Source: an uncultured Chlorobiaceae bacterium (GTDB lineage Bacteria > Bacteroidota > Chlorobiia > Chlorobiales > Chlorobiaceae). From it: a stretch of 12,987 nucleotides of DNA. Below, piece after piece: positions 6,763-12,987 of this stretch; the first letter of the stretch is position 1; each line of letters opens with the position of its first letter. A model generated the notes under the pieces. That model was given only the letters and a program-made list of their open reading frames with translations. It did not search any database and had not been told where the DNA came from. A program made the position numbers and the translations under genes. The stretch is taken from positions 1-12,987 of the forward strand of contig CAIXCO010000138.1 in the NCBI GenBank assembly GCA_903917955.1, written 5' to 3'.

Positions 6763-7514
6763 ATCCGTACCGGGATTCCCCTCTCCCGCAAGTACTCCTT
6801 TGCTTCAAGGATTGAGTGCTGCCGGAAGTGGAAGATTGATGCGGCAAGTGCTGCGTCAGCGTGCCCTTTGGTAAATCCGTCATAGAGGTGCTCAAGATTC
6901 CCTGCGCCTCCGGATGCAATGACGGGAATATGCACGGAGGTTGATACTCTGCTGAGAATCTCGTTGTCATATCCCTCTTTTGTGCCATCACGATCCATGC
7001 TGGTCAGAAGAATTTCACCGGCACCAAGTTCCTGGACTTTATGAGCCCATTCGAGAGCTTCGTAGCAGGTCACATTTTTCCCTGAATGTGTGTAGACGAG
7101 GTAGTCATCTCCTGCTTTTTTGATATCGATGGCAACCACAACGGCCTGCGAGCCATATTTTTCTGCAATTCTCGAAATCAGGAAGGGGTCGTTGACCGCT
7201 GCGGTATTGACTGAAACCTTGTCGGCACCGTGCAGAAAGACCTCCCGGGCCCGTTCAACCGAACTGATCCCGCCGCCGACAGTGAGGGGAATAAAGACCT
7301 CTCCGGAGACTTTGAGTACCTCTTCAAGTGTTGTTTTGCGCGACTCAAGTGATGCTGAAATATCAAGAAAAACAAGCTCATCGGCCAGTTCATTGTTGTA
7401 GAAACGTGCCTGCTCAAGGATGGAGCCAGCATCTCTCAATCCTTCAAAGTTTATTCCTTTTACCACCCTGCCGTCGCGAACATCGAGACAGGGTATGATT
7501 CGCTTGGCTAACAT
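6759..7514 (-). CDS. hisF: Imidazole glycerol phosphate synthase, cyclase subunit HisF
   Basis: This is a 251-residue TIM-barrel protein of normal HisF length. It begins MLAKRIIPCLDVRDGRVVKG, with catalytic Asp11, and carries the second catalytic Asp130 in VVVAIDIKK, the same numbering as in well-studied HisF proteins. The phosphate-binding loops TVGGGISS and VIASGGAGN are present. With HisH it converts PRFAR and ammonia to imidazole glycerol phosphate and AICAR in histidine synthesis. The reading frame extends 14 codons upstream to 7556, but ATG 7514 is the family start, so the extension is rejected. No other his gene is visible in the window, in line with dispersed histidine genes. Confidence is very high. 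Confidence 0.97.
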   Translation of the reverse strand: MLAKRIIPCLDVRDGRVVKGINFEGLRDAGSILEQARFYNNELADELVFLDISASLESRKTTLEEVLKVSGEVFIPLTVGGGISSVERAREVFLHGADKVSVNTAAVNDPFLISRIAEKYGSQAVVVAIDIKKAGDDYLVYTHSGKNVTCYEALEWAHKVQELGAGEILLTSMDRDGTKEGYDNEILSRVSTSVHIPVIASGGAGNLEHLYDGFTKGHADAALAASIFHFRQHSILEAKEYLRERGIPVRI

Positions 7515-7622
7515 TGATGTAGAGTGATGAAAATTCGTTATTGAAAGTTGTGACACAAGAAATCAATAAAGTTTGAACTCTGCAACAACTCTGTGCATTT
7601 TTTATGGATGCAGAAAATGTCA

Positions 7623-7645
7623 AGAGCATGCGGCTCTGTTTTTTT
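7623..7645 (+). terminator. Possible intrinsic terminator upstream of the GT4 gene
   Basis: AGAGC (7623-7627), loop ATGCG and GCTCT (7633-7637) are followed by G and seven Ts (7639-7645). The stem is only 5 bp, so strength is uncertain. It faces the plus strand, where no gene ends, so it would stop a short leader or a small RNA begun between hisF and here. A TATAAT (7651-7656) immediately follows and could be the -10 of the glycosyltransferase gene, although no -35 is evident. Confidence 0.35.
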
Positions 7646-7736
7646 ATCTTTATAATAGGAGCATGACTCAAAACAGCGCAATAGCTATAAGTATTTTAAG
7701 TGTGATTATTTGTTTCGGCAACAGGAATTCGATGAA

Positions 7737-8936
7737 ATGGCAATCAAATCAAGCCCTCAAGTAATCTACTGTGGTGGTCCTGGTGATATTGCGGGCACGA
7801 TGCGTAGTTGGCTCTCTGGCAAGCAAGATGCATCAGAGGTCTCAGACACCTATTCGGGCCAGTTTTTTGACCAGATGAAGGCACGGGGCCTTTCAGCGTT
7901 AGTGATTTCTACACATGCACGCAAAGAGGTACTGGTTGAAGGGCTCATTACGATAGAGCACCGACCAAATAAGGCTGTCGGTAGATCGGGTCTCGCTTAT
8001 AAACTGGTCTATATGTCGCATTGGTTGGGTGTTCTTGTGACTCTGTTGCATCTTCGTCCACGTGTTGTTGTGATTTCAGATCTGGAGCATTGGTGGTTGC
8101 TGGCAATTCCTGCAATGGTTGGTATTACAGTTGTCCCCGATTTGCAGTGCACCTTTTGGCCGCGTGGTTATCGATTTCCTTTATTGTATGAGCGTATTCT
8201 GCAGGGTTTGAATGGCTGGTTTTGGAGAAAAATTCCAATTGCGACCATCTGTATTTCACCGGAGTGCGAACGACAGGTATATGAGATGGCCTCTGGTCAG
8301 GTCAGTGGTACTCTGCTGCAGGCGCGCAGTTCGTATCAGCGTGCTCAGTTTGCAGGGATTACCCTTCCCGACTGGAATGCTGATTCATTCAGGTTAATGT
8401 TTGCTGGACGCGTAGAGCGCAACAAGGGAGTTTTTGACTTGCTAGATGTGATGGTGGGTTTGCTTGCCGATAACCATCGCAGAGTATCGCTAGAAATTTG
8501 TGGTGGCGGTTCAGCGTTGATTATGCTTAAAAGGGAGGTCGTTCGACGAGGATTGGGACATTGTATTCAGGTTCCTGGCCAGTTGAGCAGCGTTGAGATG
8601 CGTGCAGCCTATGAGCGCTGCCATCTGGTTGTTGTGCCGACGAAGGCTGATTTTCCTGAGGGGTTGAATCGTGTGGTGGTTGAAGGTGTCTTGTCGGGGC
8701 GGCCGGTCGTTGCAACGGTCGTATGCCCTGCAGTTGACGTCTTGCCATGTTCAGTAATTTCTGTCGAATGTGGTGACCTGCTGGCAATGGTTGCGGCTAT
8801 TAAACGTTTTGCCAGTGATAAAAATTACTATGAGTCGATCCGTAGAAACTGTGGCGCTGAGTCCGAGCAGTTTTATGATCGTGACAAGAGTTGGGGCGCA
8901 GCACTTGGTCGTGCACTTGATTTGGCGCTGCAATAA
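7737..8936 (+). CDS. GT4-family glycosyltransferase
   Basis: This 399-residue protein has two Rossmann-like halves (GT-B fold). The C-terminal half (about 217-399) begins FRLMFAGRVERNKGVFDLL and ends in the EX7E signature EGLNRVVVE (Glu308 and Glu316), which holds the nucleotide-sugar donor. The N-terminal half (VIYCGGPGDIAGT) would bind the acceptor. Such enzymes transfer sugars to lipid-linked glycans at the inner face of the cytoplasmic membrane, here presumably for lipopolysaccharide or capsule; the sugar cannot be read from the sequence. I chose ATG 7737 because AGGA stands 10 bases upstream. A TTG at 7710 in the same frame would add 9 residues. It is divergent from hisF, and its end is only 5 bases from the convergent DUF457-like gene, so it is not in the minus-strand glycan operon. 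Confidence 0.88.
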   Translation: MAIKSSPQVIYCGGPGDIAGTMRSWLSGKQDASEVSDTYSGQFFDQMKARGLSALVISTHARKEVLVEGLITIEHRPNKAVGRSGLAYKLVYMSHWLGVLVTLLHLRPRVVVISDLEHWWLLAIPAMVGITVVPDLQCTFWPRGYRFPLLYERILQGLNGWFWRKIPIATICISPECERQVYEMASGQVSGTLLQARSSYQRAQFAGITLPDWNADSFRLMFAGRVERNKGVFDLLDVMVGLLADNHRRVSLEICGGGSALIMLKREVVRRGLGHCIQVPGQLSSVEMRAAYERCHLVVVPTKADFPEGLNRVVVEGVLSGRPVVATVVCPAVDVLPCSVISVECGDLLAMVAAIKRFASDKNYYESIRRNCGAESEQFYDRDKSWGAALGRALDLALQ

Positions 8937-8941
8937 GTATT

Positions 8942-9454
8942 TTACTCTATCATATTCAACGAAGAGCCCATTTTGGAAAAAATGCCCAATAGTTGATCTT
9001 TTTTCCACAGATAAATGGCCCACAAAATCACAAAAAACTCTATAAAACCTGCATCCCATGGAAAATAATGAGCTATAGTTACAGGCTTGTTCATATCAGC
9101 AAAAGGAGCCAGGATGAGTACATAGCCAGCAATGGTGTCGAGTAGCGTATGAATCAATCCATTCAACGTGAAGATAAAAGCGAGAGCCGTAATGAATCCT
9201 CGCTTAAAGTCAAGAAGCAGCGCAAAGAGCGAAAAAAACAAGAGCGTCAGCCAGAAAAAGGGAAAGTGAGTGAAGAATTGGTGATGGTGATGTTTTCCGT
9301 GATCAATAATGTAATAGATAAAATCAAGGTCAGGAGCAATTGCGCCGAACATGCCCCAGCCGATAAACGTTTTCGCCGTTACCTTTCGTTTTTCAAACTT
9401 TTTAACAAAGAGTTTAGAGGAAATATAACCGGCAGGCAGATGGGCGAAATGCAT
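8942..9454 (-). CDS. YdjM/DUF457-like membrane-bound metal-dependent hydrolase family protein
   Basis: This 170-residue membrane protein has about four hydrophobic segments. Conserved polar groups of the YdjM (PF04307-type) family are visible: His5 near the start (FAHLPAGY), GAIAPDLDF (Asp42, Asp44), a histidine-rich stretch ending in a further histidine (HHHHQFFTH, 55-63) and GLIHTLLDT (His102, Asp106). The family is annotated as predicted metal-dependent hydrolases of the inner membrane, but a firm substrate is not established. The metal role is therefore inferred from these His/Asp positions. ATG 9454 is preferred; a TTG at 9463 would add three residues, and neither has a ribosome binding site. 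It lies downstream of the glycosyltransferase genes on the same strand, which hints at a role with surface glycans or lipid carriers. Confidence 0.7.
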   Translation of the reverse strand: MHFAHLPAGYISSKLFVKKFEKRKVTAKTFIGWGMFGAIAPDLDFIYYIIDHGKHHHHQFFTHFPFFWLTLLFFSLFALLLDFKRGFITALAFIFTLNGLIHTLLDTIAGYVLILAPFADMNKPVTIAHYFPWDAGFIEFFVILWAIYLWKKDQLLGIFSKMGSSLNMIE

Positions 9455-9534
9455 TTTTTTCAATAATAATATGTGAGTTAGCTTTTCGTATAATTTAATG
9501 GAAAATAGGATTTATTGTACTGCACAGTTAAATT

Positions 9535-9690
9535 TTAACGGTTTTTTTTGCGTTCCTTTATAGGGCGAAGTGTTTTTTTGCGCATTTGACGCGGCGTGAT
9601 ACGCTTTTCTATCTCCTGCTCGTTCTTCAACCTGCCGACTAACGCTGAATCTGTCAGAACTTCTTTCTTCTTGATTTGATCAAGGTGAAC
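9535..9690 (-). other. Coding-like basic open frame directly after the glycosyltransferase-like stop
   Basis: Starting with the codon after the TAA at 9693-9691, the same frame stays open for 51 codons to a TAA at 9537-9535. The translation is rich in Lys, Arg and Glu and looks like charged helix: QIKKKEVLTDSALVGRLKNE, then a basic end with TPRQMRKK and IKERKKNR. It has no good start (TTG at 9630, or an ATG at 9585 giving 16 residues). It may be the former C-terminal tail of the upstream gene cut off by a nonsense change, a gene remnant, or a readthrough extension. I do not recognise the family. The open length alone could arise by chance. Confidence 0.3.
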
Positions 9691-10482
9691 TTACAGCCAT
9701 ATCCAGGGTGCTACGAGGCGGACTACACGACGTAACCCGTTCTTGTATCGGTAAGACTTGTTTTGATAGTCAACGTTCAGGCGACCACCAAATCCTGCGA
9801 TATTGGGTTGAATACGAAATCTCGGAACGACACAGCCAGACTTATTTACAGCTTTTAACAATTTGAAAAAATACCGCTCTGGACTTCCGATAAGCTCAGT
9901 TTTTAAAAGCTCGAAACTGTCTCGTATATAGTGCTCATAGCCTGTGTTTGACCAGGAAAAAACGCGAAGATCCATCCATTCGTTGGCTCCAAATTGATCA
10001 CCGATCATGGGTACATGGCGCAGATCACAATAGATATTGTAGTCTGATGGGGCGGTATCAATCAGTTGGCTTAAATTGAGTACACGAAGTCGTCCGGTTA
10101 CCTTCCAAACTAAATCTTCAGGGCGTAAAAGAGTAGAATGGGTGATTCCATAATCAATCAGCTTAAATTCTCCATATCCCTTGCCGAATTCCGGGGGATG
10201 ATCGTTTCCCTGAAACTTGATCAGCTCAACCTTTTTTTTGTGTGGCACCTTACTGGCGACGGCTTCTAATGCAGAGAGATCAGAGTCAGAGTTATCAATA
10301 AAGATTATTTTTTCTAAGAGATCATCCGGCATGGTCAAATAAAAACGAAGAGCTTCACAGTAATCGGCAAGTCTTAACTTTGCATCATTTCTGGCTAACT
10401 CGGGAGCTCCAGACGGCGGTGTTATAGTCGCAGTCATAAGAAGAGCGACAGGCTTTCTTGTATTGTATTTGCGAATCATCAT
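9691..10482 (-). CDS. Unrecognised protein of a surface-glycan cluster, possibly a GT-A-like glycosyltransferase
   Basis: This is a 263-residue soluble protein with no signal peptide. The N-terminal half alternates strands and helices (VALLMTATITPP, then KIIFIDNSDSD at about 58-68), like the nucleotide-binding half of GT-A transferases. FGKGYGEFKLIDYGI (99-113) and VWKVTGRLRV (125-134) look like conserved catalytic-region motifs, and YCDLR (151-155) could supply a metal-binding Asp. The C-terminus is basic with aromatics (RRVVRLVAPWIWL) and may touch the membrane. The glycosyltransferase role is inferred from these motifs and from its position between glycan genes; I cannot name a family. The ATG pair at 10482/10479 follows a weak GGATAA. 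An extended -10 promoter about 90 bases upstream may serve it separately from the gene before. A 51-codon open frame continues after its stop. Confidence 0.6.
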   Translation of the reverse strand: MMIRKYNTRKPVALLMTATITPPSGAPELARNDAKLRLADYCEALRFYLTMPDDLLEKIIFIDNSDSDLSALEAVASKVPHKKKVELIKFQGNDHPPEFGKGYGEFKLIDYGITHSTLLRPEDLVWKVTGRLRVLNLSQLIDTAPSDYNIYCDLRHVPMIGDQFGANEWMDLRVFSWSNTGYEHYIRDSFELLKTELIGSPERYFFKLLKAVNKSGCVVPRFRIQPNIAGFGGRLNVDYQNKSYRYKNGLRRVVRLVAPWIWL

Positions 10483-10521
10483 AAGTTTATTTATCCATTT
10501 GATTTATTCTACGATCACAGC

Positions 10522-10540
10522 GGTAACATTGCAATGTACC
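10522..10540. repeat. Palindrome in the leader of the glycosyltransferase-like gene
   Basis: ACATTGCAATGT (10526-10537) is a perfect 12-base palindrome. Allowing one unpaired A it extends to GGTA...TACC over 10522-10540. It lies between the proposed minus-strand promoter (10570-10578) and the ATG at 10482, so it could be a repressor site or a leader hairpin. Confidence 0.35.
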
Positions 10541-10569
10541 TTGTGGATTGTAATTGGTTTCTAAAATGA

Positions 10570-10578
10570 ATTATACCA
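10570..10578 (-). promoter_or_regulatory. Extended -10 promoter for the glycosyltransferase-like gene
   Basis: On the minus strand the sequence reads TGGTATAAT, a consensus -10 with the TGN extension that can replace a -35 box; no good -35 is seen. Transcription would begin near 10563, about 80 bases before the ATG at 10482. It lies in the 176-base gap after the CgeB-like gene, the widest gap between two glycosyltransferase genes of the cluster, which supports a separate transcript. Confidence 0.4.
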
Positions 10579-10658
10579 TATTAACAGCGCTTTTGGGACG
10601 TAGTTGAAACCTCTTGCGTATCTATTCTTAAAGGTTTTGCAATAACTTTAAATATGCA

Positions 10659-11705
10659 TTAAACTGAGTGTTTAAGTAATAAACTCAGTTCTTGTAATCG
10701 ACTTAAATCATCTTGTAATAACTGTGGTTTGGATAAATTCATCATTCTGCAAAAATTATCAATTCGATAGCGCCAGTCGTGATGCGTTACAACTTGGTAG
10801 ATATTGGTGCGACGTTGTTCTTCGAGGCTATCATTGTGCGATAACAGGGTAACTAACTCATCACTCGCTATCTTCGGGTTTTCGGATAATTCAATTGTTG
10901 CTTTTGGCCAAAAAAGCATTTCGTCTGCCATACGGGATACTGGTCTACGCCCGGCGACAATGCATCCTGACAGAAGTGATTCTAACCATCTGCTTGTTAC
11001 CATCATAGAGCGGGGTCGATTCCCTTGTGGCTCCACAAAAAGATGGAACGCAAGAGAGATTCGTGTGCGATGAAGTAACTTAAAGAGCATGCCACGTTCA
11101 AGATGGACAGATTGACCGGTTATATTGCCAAGAGGAGAGTGAAGGTAAAGATAGGGTGATTCAGTACTGTGGAATCGTTGAGAAAACTGATTATGATAAC
11201 TTGCTGGTGTCCGCCCGAAGCTTATAATATCAATTTCCCTTAACCTGGATTCTCTTGGAGCCCAGGTTAAACTGTCAGTCCCTTGATACAGTTGATGAAC
11301 AGGAATTTCAAATCGAGATTTTGGAAATTCAACATCTTCATGAGCGGTAACCGTTATAGCATCAAAAAGAGCGGTTTCCTTGGGAAATCCTGTTTTAAAA
11401 TAAGAATCGGTTACAAATCCGTAAATTTTGTCAAATTTTTTGCGACATCCAGGTATTGAATTTATCAAACCGAGATCGCCTGGCCCCCTCGCCACAACGA
11501 TAAGAACATCACCACCATTTGTAGGTAAAGACTCATAAATATAATGGTTCCTGCGGATGAGGCGGGCAGGCCATTTGTCTGGAATTAGCTTAGGTGATAG
11601 TATTTCTGCATTAAAATAGCGTGAAAAAAGTTCTGCTAACTCATCAATAGCGACCCATCCAGCATGAGGAGATGAAAGCCCGGCGTAAAGTACAGATGTT
11701 TTCAT
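10659..11705 (-). CDS. CgeB-like (Glyco_trans_1_2) glycosyltransferase
   Basis: This 348-residue protein has an N-terminus VLYAGLSSPHAGWVAIDELA, a GT-B acceptor-domain start. In the C-terminal half, SRWLESLLSGCIVAGRRP (about 238-255) corresponds to the 'R-x-x-E-x-x-x-x-G' donor-site segment of the Glyco_trans_1_2 family. THHDWRYRIDNF (about 307-318) matches its usual H-x-x-x-x-R end. A classical EX7E motif is absent, as is normal for CgeB-like proteins. It probably transfers a sugar during surface polysaccharide assembly at the cytoplasmic face; donor and acceptor are unknown. It starts 52 bases after the end of the upstream GT4 gene on the same strand, so the two are likely co-transcribed. 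No clear ribosome binding site precedes ATG 11705. Confidence 0.72.
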   Translation of the reverse strand: MKTSVLYAGLSSPHAGWVAIDELAELFSRYFNAEILSPKLIPDKWPARLIRRNHYIYESLPTNGGDVLIVVARGPGDLGLINSIPGCRKKFDKIYGFVTDSYFKTGFPKETALFDAITVTAHEDVEFPKSRFEIPVHQLYQGTDSLTWAPRESRLREIDIISFGRTPASYHNQFSQRFHSTESPYLYLHSPLGNITGQSVHLERGMLFKLLHRTRISLAFHLFVEPQGNRPRSMMVTSRWLESLLSGCIVAGRRPVSRMADEMLFWPKATIELSENPKIASDELVTLLSHNDSLEEQRRTNIYQVVTHHDWRYRIDNFCRMMNLSKPQLLQDDLSRLQELSLLLKHSV

Positions 11706-11757
11706 AATATGAGCAATTCCATAAGGGACGTAAGAAGAAGAGGCATATTTTCTCTGT

Positions 11758-12987
11758 TCAATGTTCTAAAAGTATATCGTAAATATTTTTAATAGCAAAA
11801 GCCTTTGCACTCCAGGAAAATTCTTTTGCCCGCTTTATCGCTTTCATTGACATATCATAGCGCAGGGCATTATTTTGAACCAGTTTTGTTATACATTCCT
11901 TTAATTCACTTACTACAACGTTCCTCGAAACAGGGTCGATTTTAAAACCAGTCTCTTGAGTGACATATTCTGCAATCCCGCCATTATTAATCACAATACA
12001 AGGAAGCCCGTTAGCCATAGCTTCCAATACTACGGCACCTCCAAATTCACGGACTGAGGGAAAACAGAAAAGATCACTATTTCTGTAATAGCTCACAGTT
12101 TTCTGCTGCTCTACCCACCCGGTAAAATGTACTTTTTCGTCAAGATGCATTGTATGAACCTGATTTTGCAGGCTGTTTCGTTCAGGTCCGTCACCAACAA
12201 TAGTGAGTTTTATTTTCTCCTGTATCGATTGCTCCAGTTTACTTATGGCTTCGATGAGAATATCTGCGCCTTTGTAAGGTACAAGGCGTCCAACAAAGAG
12301 AAGATTAATTTTTGCAGTATTGCTCTCATCAATTTTATTGTCTTTCGTTTCGTTGTTTATAAATGATTCATCAATTCCGTTTTCATAAAACAACTCAATA
12401 TTTTCATTTTTAATAGTAAAGAGACTTTTTATAAGGTTCATGGTATAGGTAGAGCCAGAAAGAATGTAATTGGCTTTTTCGTACGTTTCTCTATAACCCG
12501 GAATAATGTATCGGCCTATTAAACGAAGAAAGTTAAAATATGAGAACTCTTGACGTGCTACAGCTTGAAATCCTTTTGGAAAAGGTACCCCGCCATTTAC
12601 CGGTCCAAGAATAAATGGTGTTTTTTTACACGATTTAATAGCCTTTACAGGGTAACGAGGCAGAATAGGGGTCAAGGCGTGGACAATATCGTACTGGCCA
12701 TTAAGGATTAATTTGTTAAACTTTGAGTAGACCTTATGATTAAACTCCGCATAAATCGGATAGGTGAGAGCATTGTATAATGGCCAAATAATCTTGCCGT
12801 TTATCTTGCTCAATTTTTCGGCAATATTGTAATACCTTGTTATGAATTTGCTTTCTGTGATGTATACAATGTCTCTTCCAGGATGAGCTTTTTCCAACGC
12901 GGCTTTGTTCCTCTCATGAGTAACAAGTGTTGTATCTACAAGCAGGCTGATGTGTTTATAGAATGAGTATCCCACAAGAGGTACCGA
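11758..12987 (-). CDS. GT4-family glycosyltransferase, 5' end outside the window
   Basis: The frame is open to the right edge, so 409 residues are visible and the first part of the N-terminal domain is missing; the GTG at 12975 is an internal codon. The acceptor domain shows QYDIVHALTPILPRYP and FILGPVNGGVPFPKG, typical of a GT4 subgroup. The donor domain begins INLLFVGRLVPYKGADIL and carries the EX7E signature EFGGAVVLE. VHFTGWV and EYVTQETGF are also standard GT4 landmarks. It is the first visible gene of the minus-strand glycan cluster and presumably acts in O-antigen or capsule synthesis; the sugar is unknown. Codon use is clearly richer in A and T than in the left part of the window, which suggests more recent exchange. 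The family is certain. Confidence 0.9.
   Translation of the reverse strand, partial: SVPLVGYSFYKHISLLVDTTLVTHERNKAALEKAHPGRDIVYITESKFITRYYNIAEKLSKINGKIIWPLYNALTYPIYAEFNHKVYSKFNKLILNGQYDIVHALTPILPRYPVKAIKSCKKTPFILGPVNGGVPFPKGFQAVARQEFSYFNFLRLIGRYIIPGYRETYEKANYILSGSTYTMNLIKSLFTIKNENIELFYENGIDESFINNETKDNKIDESNTAKINLLFVGRLVPYKGADILIEAISKLEQSIQEKIKLTIVGDGPERNSLQNQVHTMHLDEKVHFTGWVEQQKTVSYYRNSDLFCFPSVREFGGAVVLEAMANGLPCIVINNGGIAEYVTQETGFKIDPVSRNVVVSELKECITKLVQNNALRYDMSMKAIKRAKEFSWSAKAFAIKNIYDILLEH

Noticed and set aside
7618..7623. Perfect TTGACA on the minus strand in the hisF upstream gap
   Set aside because: No acceptable -10 box lies 16-18 bases downstream on that strand.
7663..7764. Small open frame of 33 codons (MTQNSAIAIS..., hydrophobic middle) overlapping the start of the GT4 gene, with AGGAG just upstream
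   Set aside because: AGGAG is only 1 base from the ATG, too close for normal initiation, and the frame overlaps the better supported GT4 start.
9149..9466. Plus-strand 105-codon frame rich in Lys/Glu opposite the DUF457-like gene
   Set aside because: It is the complement of a gene with conserved His/Asp motifs and membrane segments, so its charged composition is a by-product.
10606..10638. AAACCT/AGGTTT inverted repeat after the CgeB-like gene as a terminator
   Set aside because: The loop is about 20 bases, the stem 6 bp or so, and no T-run follows on the minus strand.

Overview
This looks like a bacterial chromosome segment, most likely from a phototroph. The best clue is a PucC/BCD-type bacteriochlorophyll-delivery transporter. 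Moderate base composition, few clear Shine-Dalgarno sites and a scattered hisF would suit a green sulfur bacterium (Chlorobium/Pelodictyon group). That assignment is an inference from gene content, not from a marker gene. Genes are tightly packed, and no gene-free stretch exceeds 300 bases. I see no tRNA, rRNA, CRISPR array or insertion sequence.

Left part (1-2901, plus strand): the C-terminal end of a RecD2/TraA-type helicase cut by the window edge, then a likely two-gene unit of a PucC-like transporter and a radical SAM protein. The radical SAM gene overlaps the convergent histidine kinase gene by 23 bases.

Middle (2879-7514): a minus-strand operon encodes a DUF4405-like membrane protein, an OmpR-family response regulator and a HAMP-type histidine kinase. 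Its upstream region holds overlapping divergent promoters and three CTTAA half-sites on an 11-base period, a plausible autoregulatory operator. A perfect 9-bp hairpin buries the ribosome binding site of the kinase. Divergent to this operon is a PPK2-family polyphosphate kinase, which converges on hisF. The stop codons of those two genes lie symmetrically in one small palindrome.

Right part (7737-12987): cell-surface glycan genes. A GT4 glycosyltransferase on the plus strand faces a minus-strand series: a GT4 enzyme (cut by the window edge), a CgeB-like glycosyltransferase, an unrecognised glycosyltransferase-like protein, a 51-codon basic open frame lying in frame after its stop, and a YdjM/DUF457-like membrane protein. 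The rightmost GT4 gene is visibly richer in A+T than the left part, as is usual for exchanged O-antigen or capsule loci.

I do not see a clearly new system such as a defence island. The most interesting parts are the control elements around the two-component operon and the coding-like tail after the glycosyltransferase-like gene.
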